Positions 42,236 to 52,142 of a DNA stretch of 64,000 nucleotides are shown in pieces. Below the pieces are notes generated by a model. It was given only the letters and a program-made list of their open reading frames with translations, was not told the origin of the DNA and ran no database searches. The first letter of the stretch is position 1, and each line of letters begins with the position of its first letter. The stretch lies in NCBI RefSeq assembly GCF_001573155.1, contig NZ_JRWG01000003.1, positions 1 to 64,000 of the forward strand, in the 5' to 3' direction. The translations under genes were made by a program, and so were the position numbers. The stretch is from Aequorivita aquimaris (GTDB lineage Bacteria > Bacteroidota > Bacteroidia > Flavobacteriales > Flavobacteriaceae).

Positions 42236-44660
42236 ATCGAAGTGTTGCTCCAAATTCGTTTTCAAATTTTTGTTGGAGTTTACCCATTATTCTGTCTATC
42301 TGTTTATCGGTCAAAGTTCTTTCTTCGTCTTGAATAGTAAAACTAAGCGCATAGCTTTTTTTGCCTTCGGGAAGATTTTTGCCTTTATAAACATCAAAAA
42401 GTGTAACAGCTTTTAGAAATTTCTTTTCGGTGCTAAAAGCCGCATTTTGCAGTTCGCCAAAACGCACTGAATTATCAAGCAACAAAGCAAAATCACGTTG
42501 CGCTGCTTGGAATTTTGCAATGGGTTTCAACTTAAAATTTTTAGTTGAAATTTGTTTCAGAACCGCATCCCAGTTGAAATCTGCGAAAAATATTTCGGCA
42601 TCAACATCAAATTCTTTGGTGACTTTTTGTTTTACAATACCAAATTCAACAATTGTTTCTTTGTTCCTTTTTAGGGAAATTCCTTCAGAGAAAATATCGT
42701 TTTCAGTTGAATCTTCAGTATAACCTTCAAGCCCTAAGCGTTCCATTAAAGCTGCAACAGTTCCTTTTCCGAAGAAGAAGTTACTTTTTATATCTGGGGA
42801 TGCCCAATTTCCTTCCGTTTTCAATCCTGTGATGAAAAGAGAAAGATGTTTGGTTTCTGTTCTTCCACCCGGAAAATTGTGATAGGTCTTTCCGAACTCA
42901 AACAATTTTAAATCGCTGTTTTTTCGGTTGCTGTTATATTCTATAGCTTCCAAACCCGAAAACAACATGGACTGGCGCATCACAGAAAGATCTTGGCTCA
43001 AGGGATTGAGCATAGTTATGTTATAGTTTTCTTTGATGGTTTCACTCAGTTCGTTGTATTTTGGCGTGGTTAGGGAGTTGTTTAACATTTCGTTAAAGCC
43101 AAGCCCCGTCAACTGTAACGCAATTTTATTCTGAACGTCATAATCTTCGCCCGGCAAAATCGTGGAAATTGAAGCGTTCAGTTTTTGAGTAAACTCTATG
43201 TTGTTGTAACCATAAACACGAAGTATTTCCTCAATAACATCAACATCACGGGTAACGTCGTTTCGGTATGCGGGAATGGTCATCCCGATGCCGGTTTCGG
43301 TAACGTTGTTCACCTTCATTTCAAGCGAAGTAAGAATTTCCTTTATGGTTTCCTTCGGAATTTCCTCGCCGATCAATTTGTTCGCCTTTTCAAAATTCAG
43401 AAAAACTTGGTGGTCCTCAATTTTCTTTGGATAAATATCAACCAAATCACTAGTAATCTGGCCTCCTGCAACTTTAATGATTAAAATGGCGGCATAGCGA
43501 AGCGCATAATCTGTAATGTTTGGATCAATGCCTCTTTCAAAACGGAAGGAAGCATCTGTGCTCAAACTGTGGCGTTTTGCAGTTTTACGGATGCTTACAG
43601 GATTAAAGTAGGCACTTTCCAAGAAAATACTTGTTGTGCTTTCTGTGACGCCACTATTAATTCCTCCAAAGACTCCTGCGATGCACAAAGGTTTTTCAGC
43701 ATCACAAATCATTAAGTCTTCTTTGTGCAGTTCACGCTCAATGCCGTCAAGCGTAATGAATTTTGTTCCTGCAGGCAATGTTTTCACATTCACAATATTT
43801 CCAGCAATTTTTGACGCGTCAAAAGCATGCAAAGGTTGTCCAAGTTCGTGAAGCACATAGTTGGTAACATCCACAATATTATTTATTGGGGTAAGCCCGA
43901 TAGCTTTCAATCTATTTTGAACCCAGGCAGGGGAAGGCCCAACTTTTAGGTTGCTTATGGTGATTCCGCAATAACGTGGTGCCAGAGCAGTGTCTTTTAC
44001 ATTTACGTCAATCTTTAGGGTGCGATTATCAATTCTGAAACTGCTGGTTGATGGTGTATTTAGTTTTGTAGAAATACCTTGATGGAGCAGTCCAGCTTTT
44101 AAATCGCGCGCAACGCCCCAATGGCTCATGGCATCGGCACGGTTTGGGGTCAGGCCAATTTCAAAAACTTTGTCGTTTTCAACCTCCAAAACTTTAGCTA
44201 AAGGGGTTCCGGGCTTTAATTTAGCATCCAAAACCATGATTCCGTCGTGCGATTTTCCGAGGCCGAGTTCATCTTCGGCGCAGATCATTCCTTCGCTAAC
44301 TTCGCCGCGTATTTTGCCTTTTTTTATCTGCCAAGGCTTTTCCTCAGCATCGTAAAGTGTGGTGCCAACGGTAGCAACGGGTACTTTTTGACCTGCTGCA
44401 ACATTGGGTGCGCCACAAACTATTTGTATGGGTTCGCCCGTGCCAACGTCAACTTTGGTTACTTTTAGTCGGTCAGCGTTTGTGTGTTGGGTGCATTCTA
44501 AAACGTGTCCAACCACAACGCCTTCCAAGCCGCCTTTTACGGAAGAGAAATCTTCTATTCCTTCTACTTCAAGTCCGAGATCGGTCAATAATTCGCCAGT
44601 TTTTTCGGCGTCCCAAGGGAGGTTGATGAATTGTTTTAGCCAGTTGTATGAAATTGTCAT
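42234..44660 (-). CDS. pheT: Phenylalanyl-tRNA synthetase beta subunit
   Basis: Large subunit of the alpha2-beta2 enzyme charging tRNA-Phe; carries tRNA binding and editing. 808 residues. The N-terminal tRNA-binding (EMAP-like) OB domain spans about 40-155 (VVVGHVLECTQHTNADRLKVTKVDVG), followed by B3/B4 editing domain (about 215-390), B5 (about 405-475), the catalytic-like core (475-690) and the anticodon-binding FDX-ACB domain at the C-terminus. The pheS gene is not adjacent, so the two subunit genes are apart in this genome, as is common in Bacteroidota. Confidence 0.96.
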   Translation of the reverse strand: MTISYNWLKQFINLPWDAEKTGELLTDLGLEVEGIEDFSSVKGGLEGVVVGHVLECTQHTNADRLKVTKVDVGTGEPIQIVCGAPNVAAGQKVPVATVGTTLYDAEEKPWQIKKGKIRGEVSEGMICAEDELGLGKSHDGIMVLDAKLKPGTPLAKVLEVENDKVFEIGLTPNRADAMSHWGVARDLKAGLLHQGISTKLNTPSTSSFRIDNRTLKIDVNVKDTALAPRYCGITISNLKVGPSPAWVQNRLKAIGLTPINNIVDVTNYVLHELGQPLHAFDASKIAGNIVNVKTLPAGTKFITLDGIERELHKEDLMICDAEKPLCIAGVFGGINSGVTESTTSIFLESAYFNPVSIRKTAKRHSLSTDASFRFERGIDPNITDYALRYAAILIIKVAGGQITSDLVDIYPKKIEDHQVFLNFEKANKLIGEEIPKETIKEILTSLEMKVNNVTETGIGMTIPAYRNDVTRDVDVIEEILRVYGYNNIEFTQKLNASISTILPGEDYDVQNKIALQLTGLGFNEMLNNSLTTPKYNELSETIKENYNITMLNPLSQDLSVMRQSMLFSGLEAIEYNSNRKNSDLKLFEFGKTYHNFPGGRTETKHLSLFITGLKTEGNWASPDIKSNFFFGKGTVAALMERLGLEGYTEDSTENDIFSEGISLKRNKETIVEFGIVKQKVTKEFDVDAEIFFADFNWDAVLKQISTKNFKLKPIAKFQAAQRDFALLLDNSVRFGELQNAAFSTEKKFLKAVTLFDVYKGKNLPEGKKSYALSFTIQDEERTLTDKQIDRIMGKLQQKFENEFGATLR

Positions 44661-44683
44661 AGGTGTAAGTTCTTAACAGAGGG

Positions 44684-44691
44684 CAAAGATA
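44684..44691 (-). promoter_or_regulatory. -7 promoter element for pheT
   Basis: Reads TATCTTTG on the minus strand, matching TAnnTTTG, 24 bases upstream of the pheT ATG. No clear -33 partner because the upstream DNA is repetitive. Confidence 0.45.
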
Positions 44692-44735
44692 GTATTTACG
44701 ATTTTAGATTTACGATTTTGGATTTGAGAATTTTT

Positions 44736-44820
44736 GATGGATGATGGATGCTGGGTGCTGGGTGCTGGGTGACGGGTGACGGATGCTGGGTGCTGGGTGC
44801 GGAGTGTTGTATGAGGGATG
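44736..44820. repeat. Degenerate tandem repeat of GGATGCTGGGTG words
   Basis: About 85 bases of the pheT-MFS gap consist of GATGGATGATGGATGCTGGGTGCTGGGTGACGGGTGACGGATG-type words (6-7 base units). The reverse complement of the same words occurs at 11801-11829. Confidence 0.75.
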
Positions 44821-44865
44821 GCTTTGAAAATTTAATTAGCGGTTTTTCGGGAGTGTAGGAAATTT

Positions 44866-46038
44866 TTAGTTAGTTGTTGCAGAAAAATTTCCGACAAAAT
44901 ACAGGATAACCAAAACCGTAGCGATAGCTGTAACGATGAAGGCTACGCTCGCCCCAAAATAAAACCATAGTAGTCCAGCCATTACGCTTGCTGCCATCGC
45001 GATGATGCTTTGAAAGGCGGTGTAAGTGCCCACGGCGGTGGCAGTGTTTTCGTCTTTGGAAATGTTCGTGATCCACGCCTTGGAAATACCTTCGGTTGCT
45101 GCGGCATAAATTCCGTAGCCGAAGAAGAGAGCGATTATTGCGTATAAATTTGTAGTTAAACCCATTCCGAAGTAAACTAAGCTGAATATGATTAATCCAA
45201 AAATGAACATTTTTTTCAAACCAATTTTATCTGCAAAACTTCCCAAGGGGTATGCGGTGAGAGCATAAATTAAATTGTAAAAAATATAAATTCCGATCAC
45301 CCAGGTGTCGTCCAGTCCTGCTTCTTTCGCTTTTAATAACAAAAAAACATCACTGCTGTTGAAAAGGGCGAAAAAAAGTAAGCCAATCACTACTTTTCGG
45401 TATTCCGCAGGGCTTTGTTTCCAATAGTTGATGAAGGAGAAGAAACTTATTTTTTTCTTTTCAGAAGAAATTTCTACTTTTTTATCTTTCAAAAGAAAGG
45501 AAGCAATTACAGCCAGCACACCCGGAATAAAGGCGATGTAAAAAAGGTTTATGTAATCTTCGGGATAAAAGTATAAATAGCCCAAGGCAAGGGCAGGACC
45601 GAGTACGGCTCCGAAAGTATCCATAGAGCGGTGAAAGCCGAAAACCTTCCCTTTGTTTGCCTTTGTTGTCTCCGCTGAAAGCATGGCGTCTCGGGCGCCG
45701 GTACGGATTCCCTTTCCCAATCGGTCTGTAGTTCTAACAAAAAATATCCACAGCGGATAGACGAAGAAAGCCATCATCGGTTTTGAAATGGCGCTTAAAG
45801 AATAACCGAGTTGCACGAAAGGGGCTCGTTTCGCTTTGCTGTCGCTTAATTGCCCAAAATAGCCTTTGCTGAGTCCCGCCACGGCTTCTACCAAACCTTC
45901 CAAAACACCAATCAATAAAATTGAAAAGCCGATACTTTTTAAATAGATAGGCATTATTGGGTAAAGCATTTCGCTGGCCATGTCTGTAAACAGGCTGACT
46001 AGCGAGAGGATCCAGACAGTGTGGGTGATTGGTTTCAA
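44866..46038 (-). CDS. MFS transporter
   Basis: 390 residues with about 11-12 hydrophobic helices. The family signature between TM2 and TM3 reads GYFGQLSDSKAKRAPF, and TM8-9 region has GSFADKIGLKK as its mirrored copy, typical of the major facilitator fold. The DRLGKGIRTGARDAML segment belongs to a subgroup of MFS exporters annotated only as MFS transporter in Bacteroidota. Substrate unknown. Stands alone between two minus-strand genes. Confidence 0.88.
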   Translation of the reverse strand: MKPITHTVWILSLVSLFTDMASEMLYPIMPIYLKSIGFSILLIGVLEGLVEAVAGLSKGYFGQLSDSKAKRAPFVQLGYSLSAISKPMMAFFVYPLWIFFVRTTDRLGKGIRTGARDAMLSAETTKANKGKVFGFHRSMDTFGAVLGPALALGYLYFYPEDYINLFYIAFIPGVLAVIASFLLKDKKVEISSEKKKISFFSFINYWKQSPAEYRKVVIGLLFFALFNSSDVFLLLKAKEAGLDDTWVIGIYIFYNLIYALTAYPLGSFADKIGLKKMFIFGLIIFSLVYFGMGLTTNLYAIIALFFGYGIYAAATEGISKAWITNISKDENTATAVGTYTAFQSIIAMAASVMAGLLWFYFGASVAFIVTAIATVLVILYFVGNFSATTN

Positions 46039-46073
46039 GGGCTTGGATAAAATACCTTGAAAGATACTTCAAT

Positions 46074-48509
46074 TTATTTTTTTACCACTTTTTTAGTTTC
46101 TGTTTGTCCGACTTCATCTTTAATTTTCACGAAATAAATTCCTTGGCTTAAAGCTGAAATATCTACCTGATTGTTCTTTTCTGAAACAAAGAGCAATTGG
46201 CCAAGATTGTTATAAACGGTTATTTCGGAAAGCGGTGTAGCGGATTTAATGTTTAAAAAACCGTTTGTTGGGTTTGGATAGATGCTTAAATGGTTTTTTG
46301 TGTTTTCTTCGATGCCGAGCGGGCCGCGGTTTTCGAACCAGATTATTTCGTCTAAGGAATATGACGATGCTAGTACGTCCATTTTTCCGTCGCCGTTAAA
46401 ATCATCTGCAAATACACAAGTTGTATTGTCAACGTGGGAGGAGACTATTTGTTCTGAACCAAAATTCCCACTACCAAGATTTTCATGCCAAAAGACCGTA
46501 TTGCTAGAAAAAGAAGCTGTAAGTACATCCATATCTCCATCTGCATCTAAATCTTTAGCATAGACTTCATAGGCGCCCTCTGTATTATTATTTATAACTC
46601 TCAATGGGCCAAAAGTACCTTGGTTATCTAAATTTTCAAACCAAATTACGGAATGGTCGCCGAATGAGGAAGCAAGGACGTCCTGATCGCCGTCATTATC
46701 CATATCTTTTATATCCACGGATAATGAACCACTTATTTCTGTTGAAATTGTTTGTTGTGCTCCAAAGTTACCTCCCCCGTTATTTTTATGCCAAAATAGG
46801 ACATCATTACACCAGTCTGCTGCAACTAAATCTAAAAGTCCATCACTGTCAATATCTGCAGCTCTAACAGATTCTATACACATGCCTGTGGTATTAATAA
46901 CTTGGGTTGGGCTAAAATTTCCTTGGCTATCAACGTTTTCATACCATAAGAGCCCAAAATCACCACCTGAAACAATATCAATATCACCATCATTATCTAC
47001 ATCCATAGGATAGGTTACGTAAGGAGATGAAATAAGCGGACTAAAAATATGAGCTGTGAAAGAGGTGCCCTGCCCATCCATATTTTCAAACCACGCTACT
47101 GTGTTATTATAATATGATTGAGAAACTACATCCATGTCTCCATCACCATCAATGTCTGCAGCGTCAATAGAGATTGGATAATTCAATTGTAAAGAAATGG
47201 TTTTTGGTGAAGAAAAGTTTCCTATACCATCCATATTTTCTAGCCAAGATATTTTGTCATCACCATTGGATGCACAAATTACATCCTTATCGCCATCACC
47301 ATCCATATCAATAGACATAACTGTATATGGTCTGTTGGTACCGTTAATTTCCACCACAACATTTTGAGTACCAAAATTTCCTTGTCCATCAGTATTTATG
47401 TAATATGCTATTTTGTCATCTGTAGCAGAGGCGGAAATTAAATCTAAATCGCCATCGCTATCCAAATCTGCCAAGTTGATTTCCCTAAGATATTCTGTTT
47501 GGTTTGTTATTTGTTGTTTTGGTCCGAAATTACCAAGGCCATCCAGATTTTTGTACCAATAAATTATTCCTTGGGCATCGGATCCTGATATTACGTCTAA
47601 ATAGCCATCATTATCAACATCTGCAGAAGTGACCAAAAATTGACCTTGTACATCAGCACTTACAAAACGCTGTGGACCAAAATTGCCCTGTCCGTTTAAA
47701 TTTTCATACCAAACTAATTTTTGGTCGAATAATAGGGAAGTGGCAAGAACGTCTTTATCTCCATCGCCATCAATATCTGCCGCCGAAACCCCTCTTGGAC
47801 GTTGCACATTTGTTGAGATAACTTGTATTGAGCCAAAATCTCCTTGACCATTGATATTCTTGAACCAAGAAACATTATCATTTGTATAGTCTGAGACCAA
47901 AATATCCATATCGCCATCGCTATCAAGATCTTCCACATAAATATTATTATAGCTAGCTGAATTGTTTGCGATAATGTGCTCAACAGAAAAAGTACCTTGC
48001 CCATCCATATTTTCAAACCATGCAATTGAATTGGTTGAGCTAGAATTTGCAGTTATATCCAAATCGCCGTCGCCGTCCATATCTGCTGCTTGAATTTCTC
48101 TGGCTTGTGTATCTGGAGCGCTAACAGTTTGCGGAGTTCCAAAATTTCCTTGACCGTCTACGTTTTCATACCAAAAGATACCATAATAGGTAGCATTAAC
48201 TAAATCTATATCACCATCATTATCAATATCTATAGCAATTACTTGGTTGGTTCTAATTGCGTTTTCTGTAATTATTTGTTGTGCTCCGAAACTTCCATTT
48301 GTATTTTTATACCAAGCTAATTTAGAGTCGTTTATGGAAGAAGATATCATATCCATATCGCCATCACCATCAAGGTCGGCGGCACAGACTGATGTCGGAT
48401 TGTTTGTTCCGCCTGTATCGTCCACAGTAATATGCGCTTCAAAATCTATTTGGGCGTTAATTGAAAAAGATAAGAATAGTGTTGAAAGGAATAGTAATTT
48501 TGTTTTCAT
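46074..48509 (-). CDS. Secreted FG-GAP/VCBS repeat protein with T9SS sorting tail
   Basis: 811 residues with a signal peptide (MKTKLLFLSTLFLSFSINAQ). I count 14 consecutive repeats of about 50 residues, each with an integrin-like calcium loop D-x-D-x-D-G-D-x-D (e.g. AADIDGDGDMDV) followed by SxxxNxxxWFEN, forming a beta propeller surface. The last 75 residues are a type A Por-secretion tail (YPNP near 740, then YNNLGQLLF and GIYFVKI). It should be exported through the type IX system and anchored or released at the surface, probably for adhesion. No enzymatic domain is seen. Confidence 0.93.
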   Translation of the reverse strand: MKTKLLFLSTLFLSFSINAQIDFEAHITVDDTGGTNNPTSVCAADLDGDGDMDMISSSINDSKLAWYKNTNGSFGAQQIITENAIRTNQVIAIDIDNDGDIDLVNATYYGIFWYENVDGQGNFGTPQTVSAPDTQAREIQAADMDGDGDLDITANSSSTNSIAWFENMDGQGTFSVEHIIANNSASYNNIYVEDLDSDGDMDILVSDYTNDNVSWFKNINGQGDFGSIQVISTNVQRPRGVSAADIDGDGDKDVLATSLLFDQKLVWYENLNGQGNFGPQRFVSADVQGQFLVTSADVDNDGYLDVISGSDAQGIIYWYKNLDGLGNFGPKQQITNQTEYLREINLADLDSDGDLDLISASATDDKIAYYINTDGQGNFGTQNVVVEINGTNRPYTVMSIDMDGDGDKDVICASNGDDKISWLENMDGIGNFSSPKTISLQLNYPISIDAADIDGDGDMDVVSQSYYNNTVAWFENMDGQGTSFTAHIFSPLISSPYVTYPMDVDNDGDIDIVSGGDFGLLWYENVDSQGNFSPTQVINTTGMCIESVRAADIDSDGLLDLVAADWCNDVLFWHKNNGGGNFGAQQTISTEISGSLSVDIKDMDNDGDQDVLASSFGDHSVIWFENLDNQGTFGPLRVINNNTEGAYEVYAKDLDADGDMDVLTASFSSNTVFWHENLGSGNFGSEQIVSSHVDNTTCVFADDFNGDGKMDVLASSYSLDEIIWFENRGPLGIEENTKNHLSIYPNPTNGFLNIKSATPLSEITVYNNLGQLLFVSEKNNQVDISALSQGIYFVKIKDEVGQTETKKVVKK

Positions 48510-48569
48510 TTGAATTTTTTAACAGTGCGCAAAGTAGCTTTTTCCTACAATATATTCAAATGATAAAAA

Positions 48570-49802
48570 TCATTTCTTCAAATTCCGAAAGCGCTGTAAA
48601 AGTGTAGGGTGTGAATAATGCGCAAACACATATAGCGGGTGCGGAGTGAGGTTGCTCAGGCTGTTTTTAGAAAGCTTTTTTAAACCTGAAATCAGCGGTA
48701 GTGCTGCGAAAGTATTCTTTGCGTAATTATCTGCTTGGTATTCAAACCTTCGGCTTAAATAATTCATCAATAAGCCTGTAATGCCCGAAATTGGGCTATA
48801 AAGCACCCCGAACGCTACCAAGCCTATGTGGAAGGAAGGTTGCGAAACATTTAATGCTTCGGAAAGCAGCGGATTTCCAATAAAAAGCGATAACAGCCAA
48901 AGCGTAAAACCTGTGGTAACGACAGCTGCGAAAAGGTTGATGATAATATGGTTCCGTTTGTAATGGCCTACCTCGTGGGCAAGGACGGCCACTATTTCTT
49001 CTTCGTTTAAATCTTTTATAAGGGTATCATACAACGTGACGCGCTTTTCACTGCCAAAACCAGAGAAATACGCGTTTGCCTTTGTACTGCGCTTGCTGCC
49101 GTCTATCACGAAGATTTTATCTAGGGTGAACCCTACTTTTAATGCATAGGTTTCTATTTGGGAACGAAGCGAACCTTCTTCCAACGGGGTTTGTTTGTTG
49201 AAAAGCGGAACAATCAATCTCGCGTAAAACAGGTTCATTAATATGGTGAAAACAGTGATTATTCCCCAAGCGTAGAGCCAAAAGTTTTTACCCGTGCTTT
49301 GGTAAAACCATATAATTGCGCTTAAAAGAATTCCTCCAATAACGGCGCCCATAGCCCATCCTTTCAGTTTGTCAAGAAAAAAAGTTTTACGTGTAGTTTT
49401 ATTAAAATCGTACTTCTCTTCAATTACAAAAGTGCTGTAATAGCTGAAGGGCGTGCTCAGGATGTCGCTTGCAATCATTATGGTTCCGAAGAAAACTAAG
49501 GCGATTATAATTTCATTGCTTGATACGGAACGCGCAAAACTATCTACAAAGGCAAAGCCATCAAAAAAGAAGAATAGGAGGGTAGCGATGAGCGAAATTG
49601 CTGAAGTAAGTATTCCAAATTTGTAACGTTCCTTTTTGTAGCGTTGCGATTTCTTGTATTCTTCCTCATCAAAAACATCCTGCAGTTCTGCGGGAAGTGG
49701 GTCGTTGAAGTGTTTTGCATTGAGGAAATCTAATATTTGGTCAATAACAAAGCTGATAACTAGGATTGCTATTATTATGTAAAAAAGAGTTTCTGGTTTC
49801 AA
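48570..49802 (-). CDS. M48-family membrane metalloprotease (Ste24/CAAX protease type)
   Basis: 410 residues with seven or so membrane spans. The zinc site is HEVGH in VAVLAHEVGHYKRNH (about residues 275-290), with the third Glu ligand in the FEYQADNYAKN segment (about 355). Length and topology match the Ste24-like integral metalloproteases that cleave prenylated or membrane substrates; in bacteria they act in membrane protein quality control. Substrate unknown. Lies 48 bp downstream of the TrmH-type gene on the same strand. Confidence 0.9.
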   Translation of the reverse strand: MKPETLFYIIIAILVISFVIDQILDFLNAKHFNDPLPAELQDVFDEEEYKKSQRYKKERYKFGILTSAISLIATLLFFFFDGFAFVDSFARSVSSNEIIIALVFFGTIMIASDILSTPFSYYSTFVIEEKYDFNKTTRKTFFLDKLKGWAMGAVIGGILLSAIIWFYQSTGKNFWLYAWGIITVFTILMNLFYARLIVPLFNKQTPLEEGSLRSQIETYALKVGFTLDKIFVIDGSKRSTKANAYFSGFGSEKRVTLYDTLIKDLNEEEIVAVLAHEVGHYKRNHIIINLFAAVVTTGFTLWLLSLFIGNPLLSEALNVSQPSFHIGLVAFGVLYSPISGITGLLMNYLSRRFEYQADNYAKNTFAALPLISGLKKLSKNSLSNLTPHPLYVFAHYSHPTLLQRFRNLKK

Positions 49803-49849
49803 GTTTCAGGTTTCAAATTACTACTGCAAACTGCGACTGCGACTGAATA

Positions 49850-50653
49850 CTAAAATCCACGCTGGCGCTTTGCCTCAAATATAAGGATTCCCGCGGCTAC
49901 GGAAACGTTCATGCTGTCTATTTCGCCCTGCATCGGGATAATGATGTTTTGGGTGCTGTTTTGTAACCATTCCTCGGAAAGACCTGTGGCTTCAGTGCCT
50001 ACAACTATTGCGGTTGGTTTTTTAAAATCTAGAGTGTCGTAATTTACAGACGCCTGCAAAGCAGCACAATAAATGTTAATTTTGGATTCCTTTAAAAACG
50101 ATATGATTTCTGAAGTGCTTCCAGTGGCAATCCTGTTTGTAAACAAACAACCCACGCTGTTGCGGATGATGTTGGGGTTGAACATATCGGTTTTCGGGTT
50201 GGCGATGATTACGGCATCAACTTTTGCCGCATCTGCCGTTCGAAGGAGAGCACCAATATTTCCGGGTTTTTCGGGGGCTTCGGCTACTAAAATTAAAGGG
50301 TTTTTGGTTGCAAGTTGAAGATCGGCAAGTTCTAAGGTTTTGGAATATGCTATAGCCAAAACGCCCTCGGTGGAACTTCTGTAGGCTAGCTTTTCATATA
50401 CTTCAGAAGAAATCTCAATAAACTCAGTTTCGTTATCGCCAGTTTCTTTCAGAATATAAATTTCTTCTTCGGAAACTATTTCGGAACAAAAAAGCACCGT
50501 TTTCAAAAGATAGCCGCCTTTTATTGCCAATGAAATTTCGCGCAGTCCTTCAATTACAAAAAGTTGTGTTTTGCGGCGTTCGCGCGACTTCTCTTGCAAT
50601 AAAACAATCTGTTTTATCAACGGATTTTGAAAACTTGTGATGTTTTTGTACAT
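49850..50653 (-). CDS. TrmH-family (SPOUT) RNA 2'-O-methyltransferase
   Basis: 267 residues. N-terminal substrate-binding SpoU_sub domain (SFQNPLIKQIVLLQEKSRERRKTQLFVIEG) and a C-terminal SPOUT knot with EKPGNIGALLRTAD (motif 1), NIRNSVG, VGTEATGL (motif 2) and IPMQGEIDSMNVSVAAGILIFE (motif 3). Methylates ribose of rRNA or tRNA with AdoMet; the exact nucleotide is not shown by sequence. A TATCTTTG element at 50731-50738 is a plausible promoter. Confidence 0.92.
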   Translation of the reverse strand: MYKNITSFQNPLIKQIVLLQEKSRERRKTQLFVIEGLREISLAIKGGYLLKTVLFCSEIVSEEEIYILKETGDNETEFIEISSEVYEKLAYRSSTEGVLAIAYSKTLELADLQLATKNPLILVAEAPEKPGNIGALLRTADAAKVDAVIIANPKTDMFNPNIIRNSVGCLFTNRIATGSTSEIISFLKESKINIYCAALQASVNYDTLDFKKPTAIVVGTEATGLSEEWLQNSTQNIIIPMQGEIDSMNVSVAAGILIFEAKRQRGF

Positions 50654-50730
50654 ATTATGTTTGAAAAATGTCTCGCGAAGGTAGTAGTCGCAATTTATTT
50701 TTACTGCTAACTGCTACTTAAAACTTTTTC

Positions 50731-50738
50731 CAAAGATA
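50731..50738 (-). promoter_or_regulatory. -7 promoter element upstream of the TrmH-type gene
   Basis: Reads TATCTTTG on the minus strand, placing a transcript start near 50725 and a leader of about 70 nt. It is at the very end of the upstream outer-membrane protein gene. Confidence 0.4.
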
Positions 50739-50740
50739 CG

Positions 50741-51391
50741 CTACTGAAATTTATATCCAGTACCCAAATTGATGCGAAGACCAAAACCAATATTAAAATA
50801 GTTTACACCTCCAAAAGTGTCTTCTAGCTCTGATGGAACTTCAATATTCATAAAATCATGGCGCAATTCTGAGGCTACATAAATTGAAACATAGTTTGCC
50901 AATTTATAGCTTACCTCCGGTCTTAGCCATAGCGCGGTGGCATTGTCTTCAAAACTATCGCCCAAGCCTTTGTTGAAATAGCCCGAATAGCCAACCCCTA
51001 AACCAATGGAGAGGTCAAACCGTTCCAATTGTTTTTCATAGCCAATTACACCTCCCAATACTAAATTGGACATTTCATCGTAATTGCCTACAAGGTTTCG
51101 ATTGGTAACATCAGCAAAAAAGAAACTCATGGCTGGGCCAACATAAAAATCTCCCAAAACATTTAGTTTAAGTTGTGCTTGTGCGCCCATTTTTAAATCC
51201 ATTCCATCGTTTACAAAGTTTTCTCCAAAAGCAATGGGCAGATAGGCGCCTACAGTAATGCTACCTACTTTGGTTCCAAGATTAGTTTGTTTTTGGGCTG
51301 TTTCATTTTCTATTTCCGTTTCCGTTTGTTGTGCAAAAGTAGCTGCCGTAAAAAGCAGGGAAATGAAAAGTATTCTAATATTCAAAAACAT
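50741..51391 (-). CDS. Outer-membrane beta-barrel protein
   Basis: 216 residues with a signal peptide (MFLNIRILFISLLFTAATFAQ). The mature chain alternates hydrophobic/polar residues in strands (LGTKVGSITVGAYLPIAFGENF, LVLGGVIGYEKQLERFDLSIGLGVGY) and ends with FNIGFGLRINLG, as in 8-strand porin-like barrels. It belongs to the small OmpW/OmpA-like 'outer membrane beta-barrel' group of unknown role. The upstream lipoprotein gene overlaps its start by 17 bases, so the two are cotranscribed. Confidence 0.75.
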   Translation of the reverse strand: MFLNIRILFISLLFTAATFAQQTETEIENETAQKQTNLGTKVGSITVGAYLPIAFGENFVNDGMDLKMGAQAQLKLNVLGDFYVGPAMSFFFADVTNRNLVGNYDEMSNLVLGGVIGYEKQLERFDLSIGLGVGYSGYFNKGLGDSFEDNATALWLRPEVSYKLANYVSIYVASELRHDFMNIEVPSELEDTFGGVNYFNIGFGLRINLGTGYKFQ

Positions 51392-52049
51392 ACGTAGTAG
51401 GGGGATTTGTTACTGGAATTTCGATAGTTTGTGTGCTTCCGCCATTTACTTTGTACTCAAAAATAGCAACGGAGCCTAAAATACTTTCACCACCTATTGT
51501 TCGGTTTTGTGAATTAACTTCCAAAAAGTCTTGAGTGGACTGGTCAAATTCACAAATGTCGTTGTTAAATTCTAAGGGAAGATGACAAACTTTTGAAGTG
51601 TATGAAAGTGTGTACTCCACAGTATTATTATCACCTGGAAGGTTTTTTAATAATAGTGAAAAAGAGCCTAAACCACTAAGAGTTACGGTTCCCAAATCTA
51701 ACAACAACTGCTTGTTGGCGTCTTCAGAAGAATATACTTTACTTGCATAATCGGGGTTTTCGTTTTCGAAATAGAAATTGGACTCAATATTTACCAAAAC
51801 ATACAGTGGATCAATACTTGCGTTAAGCGATGTAAGCTCAAAGTTTCCATTTGCATCTGTGCTGGTTTTAGCAAGAATGCGGTTTACGGCTTCGGTTTTT
51901 ATGGAAATATTGGATAATGCATTTCCGTTTTGATCAACTATTTTTCCTTTAACCAAGAGTCTTTCGTTATTGGTAATTTCAAGTTTTTCACAGCTTGAAA
52001 ATGATAGTATGACAGTAAAGAGAATTATTTTGTATAAATAGGATTTCAT
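51375..52049 (-). CDS. Lipoprotein with CarboxypepD-regulatory-like domain
   Basis: 224 residues with a lipoprotein signal (MKSYLYKIILFTVILSFSSC). Residues 30-125 are a CarboxypepD_reg-like sandwich (LLVKGKIVDQNGNALSNISIKTE, AKTSTDANGNFELTSLNA). The C-terminal 80 residues are beta-rich without recognised domain. It overlaps the following outer-membrane barrel gene by 17 bases, suggesting a common job at the outer membrane. Confidence 0.78.
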   Translation of the reverse strand: MKSYLYKIILFTVILSFSSCEKLEITNNERLLVKGKIVDQNGNALSNISIKTEAVNRILAKTSTDANGNFELTSLNASIDPLYVLVNIESNFYFENENPDYASKVYSSEDANKQLLLDLGTVTLSGLGSFSLLLKNLPGDNNTVEYTLSYTSKVCHLPLEFNNDICEFDQSTQDFLEVNSQNRTIGGESILGSVAIFEYKVNGGSTQTIEIPVTNPPTTYVFEY

Positions 52050-52142
52050 TTTTTTTTAAGGTATTAATAAAGCAAGATTACTGAAAAAAGATAATGTGGT
52101 CAAGTATGAAATGCTAAATTCATAAAAATCATAAACCTTTCT

